From an uncultured Burkholderiales bacterium (GTDB lineage: Bacteria > Pseudomonadota > Gammaproteobacteria > Burkholderiales > Burkholderiaceae_E), in NCBI GenBank assembly GCA_903898725.1, contig CAIUGQ010000679.1, positions 1 to 8,718 of the forward strand: a stretch of DNA of 8,718 nt. Reading direction: 5' to 3'. A program made the translations under genes and the position numbers. Each line of letters opens with the position of its first letter. The first letter of the stretch is position 1. The notes below the pieces were generated by a model. It made no database searches. It was not told the origin of the DNA and saw only the letters and a program-made list of their open reading frames with translations. Positions 6,484 to 8,718 of the stretch are shown here, in pieces.

Positions 6484-7429
6484 AGGTGCGGCGGTACATC
6501 TCGCGGATGTGCGCCTCGACCGTGACCGGCGGATAGCGCGCCGGATGGGCGGCGTCGACGGTGCCGGGCAGCGCCTCGACGCGCTCGTCCGGATTGCCGG
6601 TGAGGAAGAACGGCACCGAGTAGCGCTCGCGGCCGGAGCGGTTGATCACCCGGTGCAGCGTCGAGCGGTACCGGCCGTTGGTCCAGCGCGCCATCATGTC
6701 GCCGAGGTTCACGACGAAGGTGTCGGGCAGCGGCGGCGCATCGATCCAAGTGTCGCTGTCAGGATCGAGCACCTGCAGGCCGCCGACCTCGTCCTGCATC
6801 AGCAGCGTGACGCCGCCGAAGTCGGTGTGGGCGCCCGCGCCGAGCTGCGCGTCGGGCGCCGAGGGCGGCTGCGGCGGGTAGTGCAGCGGCCGCAGCAGCG
6901 CGATCGGCGCATCGCAGAATCGGTCGAAGCGATGCTCGTCGAGCGACAGGGCCAGCGCCAGGCCGCGCATCGTCGTGCGGGAGAGCGCGAGCATCGCGTC
7001 GAAATAGGCCTGCAGGGTCTCGCGAAAGCCGGGCAGGCCGTCGGGCCACTGGTTCGGGCCGTGGTTGAAGCGCCCGGCGAGCACCGCCGGATCATCGGGC
7101 GGCAGGTCGCGCCCGATGTAGAAGCCTTCCTTCAGGTCGGGCAGCGTGCCCGCCTGCAGCGTCTGGCCGCGCAGCGGCTCGTAGCCGCGGTTGCAGCTCG
7201 AGCGGGCCTTGTCGACGCGGCGCTTGTCCGCCTCGGGCAGCGCGAAGAAGGCGCGGCTCATCTCGAACACCGACTCGCGCAGGGCCCGCGGCACGCCGTG
7301 GCCGGCCATGTAGAAGAAGCCGTGGCGCAGGCATGCGGCATCGAGCTCGGCGGCGACGCGCGCACGGGCATCGGGGTCGTCGGACCGCAGGCCCGACACG
7401 TCGATCACGGGGAGGTGGACGTCGCTCAT
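6476..7429 (-). CDS. 2-oxoglutarate/Fe(II)-dependent oxygenase, isopenicillin N synthase-like family
   Basis: Predicted non-haem iron oxygenase (317 aa, normal for the family), usually coupling 2-oxoglutarate decarboxylation to hydroxylation or another oxidation of a small molecule. The N-terminal DIOX_N domain starts with LPVIDVSGL (6-14) and includes GFFYMAGHGVP (37-47). The C-terminal jelly roll carries the iron triad His201-x-Asp203 (AHTDFGG) and His259 (STLHRVINRSG). The cosubstrate-binding Arg269-x-Ser271 is in RYSVPFF. ATG 7429 was chosen because MSDVHLPVIDVSGL is the usual family beginning; the frame is open further upstream to 7654, but that part lacks domain character. No good Shine-Dalgarno precedes it. 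It is the first gene of the minus-strand operon and overlaps the hydrolase gene. A real isopenicillin N synthase is unlikely, since no ACV synthetase or other beta-lactam gene is nearby. The substrate is unknown, though the context suggests a step in the catabolism of the imported compound. Confidence 0.92.
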   Translation of the reverse strand: MSDVHLPVIDVSGLRSDDPDARARVAAELDAACLRHGFFYMAGHGVPRALRESVFEMSRAFFALPEADKRRVDKARSSCNRGYEPLRGQTLQAGTLPDLKEGFYIGRDLPPDDPAVLAGRFNHGPNQWPDGLPGFRETLQAYFDAMLALSRTTMRGLALALSLDEHRFDRFCDAPIALLRPLHYPPQPPSAPDAQLGAGAHTDFGGVTLLMQDEVGGLQVLDPDSDTWIDAPPLPDTFVVNLGDMMARWTNGRYRSTLHRVINRSGRERYSVPFFLTGNPDERVEALPGTVDAAHPARYPPVTVEAHIREMYRRTYG

Positions 7430-7855
7430 GGGTGCGCACGCACGCAAGCGGCATGCCACCGGATGCCGGGCCGCGCGGGCCGCGACGATCGATCCGTGGC
7501 GCCCCGAGACGCCGAAGGGCGAGACCGATGCCGCCCGACGCCCTGCCGGCCGGCCGGCTTCGGCGATGTCGAGTCGATCGACATCGAGCGCGGCCGTGGC
7601 GTCGGCGCCGCAGGCGCGCCGGCATGACCGGGCCGCTCGCCACGCTGACGGCACGCTTCCGACACGTTCTCACCCTCTCCGAGGCCCGGCAGCGCCCCTG
7701 CGGTCGACTTGCGGTCATGAACGGTGCCCGCGACCGAAGCCAAGAACAGGCGGGCCGAACTGCCGTTCTTCCGGCGATCCACCCAATCGGGTCACCGGCA
7801 TCGTCCGTCCACCGCGTAGGGGTTTTCCGACAGCGCTTCCGATCGACCGACACCC
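7430..7855. other. Divergent intergenic region between the catabolic operon and the diguanylate cyclase gene
   Basis: These 426 bp hold no convincing gene. Short open frames on both strands are Arg/Pro/Ala-rich, without domain character or a good ribosome binding site. The region must carry the start signals of both divergent transcripts, but I see no promoter clearly matching the sigma-70 consensus in this GC-rich sequence. Two dyads stand out: a 9-5-9 inverted repeat (7564-7586) and a 14-bp GC palindrome, GCCGGCCGGCCGGC, at 7545-7558. An in-frame TAG at 7817-7819 limits how far upstream the cyclase gene can begin. The regulator gene is not in the window. Confidence 0.6.
7564..7586. promoter_or_regulatory. 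Perfect 9-5-9 inverted repeat, candidate operator
   Basis: The left arm CGATGTCGA and right arm TCGACATCG are exact reverse complements around GTCGA. A 10-bp palindrome, GTCGATCGAC, is nested within it. It lies about 135 bp upstream of the oxygenase start and 270 bp upstream of the cyclase start, in the only divergent spacer of the window. A dimeric repressor or activator site is plausible. A stem of this size can also arise by chance in several kilobases of GC-rich DNA, so confidence is limited. Confidence 0.35.
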
Positions 7856-8718
7856 ATGGCCGCACCGACCTCCTCCACGACGCCCGCCGCCCGGCCGGCC
7901 TCGCCCCGTCCCCCCGGCGCACCCGGGCCTGCCGCCGCCGGTGCGTCCCCGCAGCCGCCGACCAGCCTCGACGGCAGCGCCGACCTGCTGCGCCGCACCC
8001 TGCCGCTGATGTCGCGCCATGCCGCCGGCTACGCACCCGATTCGTACGCGCTCTGGTACGAGTACGTGCGCGGCGGCAACCCCGCGCTGCGGGCCGAGCT
8101 CGATGCGCTGGTGAACGCCTGCGAACGCCTGTCGCACGAGCTGACCTTCGAGCTGCACCAGAAGCACCTGTCCGACCGCGGCGAGGACTCGGTGCGCAAG
8201 GCGGGTGCCGGCCTGCTCGAGCTGATGCACACGATGCGCACCTCGGTCGAGACCGCGAGTTCCGAGGCGACCGAGTTCGACGCCCAGCTGGCTGCGTTCG
8301 GCGAGGGCATCGCCGCGGCCGAGTCGCCCGAGGACATGCGCCAGCACGTCGACACGATGCGCAGCGACGTCGACCGGATGAACCGTTCGCTGACGACGCT
8401 GACCACCCGCCTGGAGTCGAGCCACCAGGAGGTGTCGCGACTGCAGAACGAACTCAAGCGCGCGCGCGAGGAAGCCTCGCTCGACCCGCTGACGGGCATC
8501 CTGAACCGCCGCGGCTTCGACATGGAGGTGAGCCGGCTGTGCCGCGCCGCCGCCGAGCAGGGGCTGGTGTTCTCGCTGGTGATGGTCGACATCGACTTCT
8601 TCAAGAAGATCAACGACACCTACGGCCATCCGTTCGGCGACCAGGTGATCCGCGCGGTCGGCCAGGCGCTGTCGCAGCTGACGCAGCGCAAGGACGTCGC
8701 GGCCCGCTACGGTGGCGA
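7856..8718 (+). CDS. Diguanylate cyclase (GGDEF domain), 3' end outside window
   Basis: Synthesises the second messenger c-di-GMP from two GTP; 287 codons are visible. Residues 1-37 are a Pro/Ala/Ser/Thr-rich low-complexity tail. Residues 40-150 form a helical N-terminal region (with YALWYEYVRGGNPALRAELD, 64-83) of unassigned sensory or oligomerisation role. Residues 160-208 are a predicted coiled coil. The GGDEF domain starts at SLDPLTGILNRRGF (208-221) and shows the metal-binding VDIDFFKKINDTYGH (244-258; Asp245, with Asn253 and Asp254 for guanine/phosphate contacts). The window ends within RYGG-GA, so the next residue must be Asp or Glu and the active-site signature appears intact. No transmembrane segment is seen, so it is cytosolic. 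ATG 7856 is the only ATG between the in-frame stop at 7817 and Met52, but no Shine-Dalgarno precedes it, so a start at Met52 cannot be excluded. It is transcribed away from the operon. Confidence 0.92.
   Translation, partial: MAAPTSSTTPAARPASPRPPGAPGPAAAGASPQPPTSLDGSADLLRRTLPLMSRHAAGYAPDSYALWYEYVRGGNPALRAELDALVNACERLSHELTFELHQKHLSDRGEDSVRKAGAGLLELMHTMRTSVETASSEATEFDAQLAAFGEGIAAAESPEDMRQHVDTMRSDVDRMNRSLTTLTTRLESSHQEVSRLQNELKRAREEASLDPLTGILNRRGFDMEVSRLCRAAAEQGLVFSLVMVDIDFFKKINDTYGHPFGDQVIRAVGQALSQLTQRKDVAARYGG

Noticed and set aside
6476..7429. Genuine isopenicillin N synthase (beta-lactam biosynthesis)
   Set aside because: No ACV synthetase, acyltransferase or other beta-lactam gene is present. 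The fold and iron ligands are shared by a broad oxygenase family with many substrates.
6476..7429. Fungal-type xanthine hydroxylase (XanA) acting beside a xanthine dehydrogenase family enzyme
   Set aside because: XanA belongs to the TauD-like branch. This protein has the DIOX_N/IPNS-like architecture, so the functional analogy is not supported by the sequence.
7715..8629. 304-codon minus-strand open frame opposite the diguanylate cyclase
   Set aside because: Its Val/Leu/His-rich sequence is the mirror of the GGDEF coding frame, and the GGDEF motifs on the plus strand are unambiguous.

Overview
The window is very GC-rich DNA with tightly packed genes, overlapping stop/start codons and strong G/C bias at third codon positions. 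The protein styles (NMT1/THI5-type ABC transporter, three-subunit xanthine dehydrogenase family enzyme, IPNS-like oxygenase, cytosolic GGDEF protein) fit a soil or water proteobacterium, most likely Betaproteobacteria (Burkholderiales). That placement is inferred from composition and gene types. No rRNA, tRNA, CRISPR array, IS element or phage gene is visible.

Almost everything lies on the minus strand, so genes are transcribed from high to low coordinates. In order these are: an isopenicillin-N-synthase-like 2-oxoglutarate/Fe(II) oxygenase (7429-6476); an alpha/beta hydrolase (6483-5647, overlapping the oxygenase by 8 nt); a 91-bp G-rich spacer; an exported NMT1/THI5-like substrate-binding protein (5555-4563); an ABC ATPase (4566-3745); an ABC permease (3748-2915); the FAD-binding (CoxM-like) subunit of a molybdenum hydroxylase (2918-2076); and its molybdopterin-binding (CoxL/XdhA-like) subunit (2079 to beyond position 1). 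The last five genes are joined by four consecutive 4-nt stop/start overlaps (one GTGA, three ATGA). The iron-sulfur (CoxS-like) subunit is not in the window and would be expected just beyond its left edge. The large-subunit frame has no stop between 2079 and position 1, so that gene continues past the edge.

A 426-bp divergent intergenic region (7430-7855) separates this operon from a plus-strand diguanylate cyclase gene. That gene is cut by the right edge inside its GGDEF signature. The intergenic region contains a perfect 9-5-9 dyad that could be an operator.

The likely overall role is uptake and oxidative breakdown of a small, probably N-heterocyclic compound. The ABC system would import it and the molybdenum enzyme would hydroxylate it; the oxygenase and hydrolase would carry out other steps of the same route. 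The translational coupling of importer and hydroxylase is read directly from the sequence. The identity of the substrate is not, and naming it would be a guess. This combination of genes is the best candidate here for an uncharacterised pathway.
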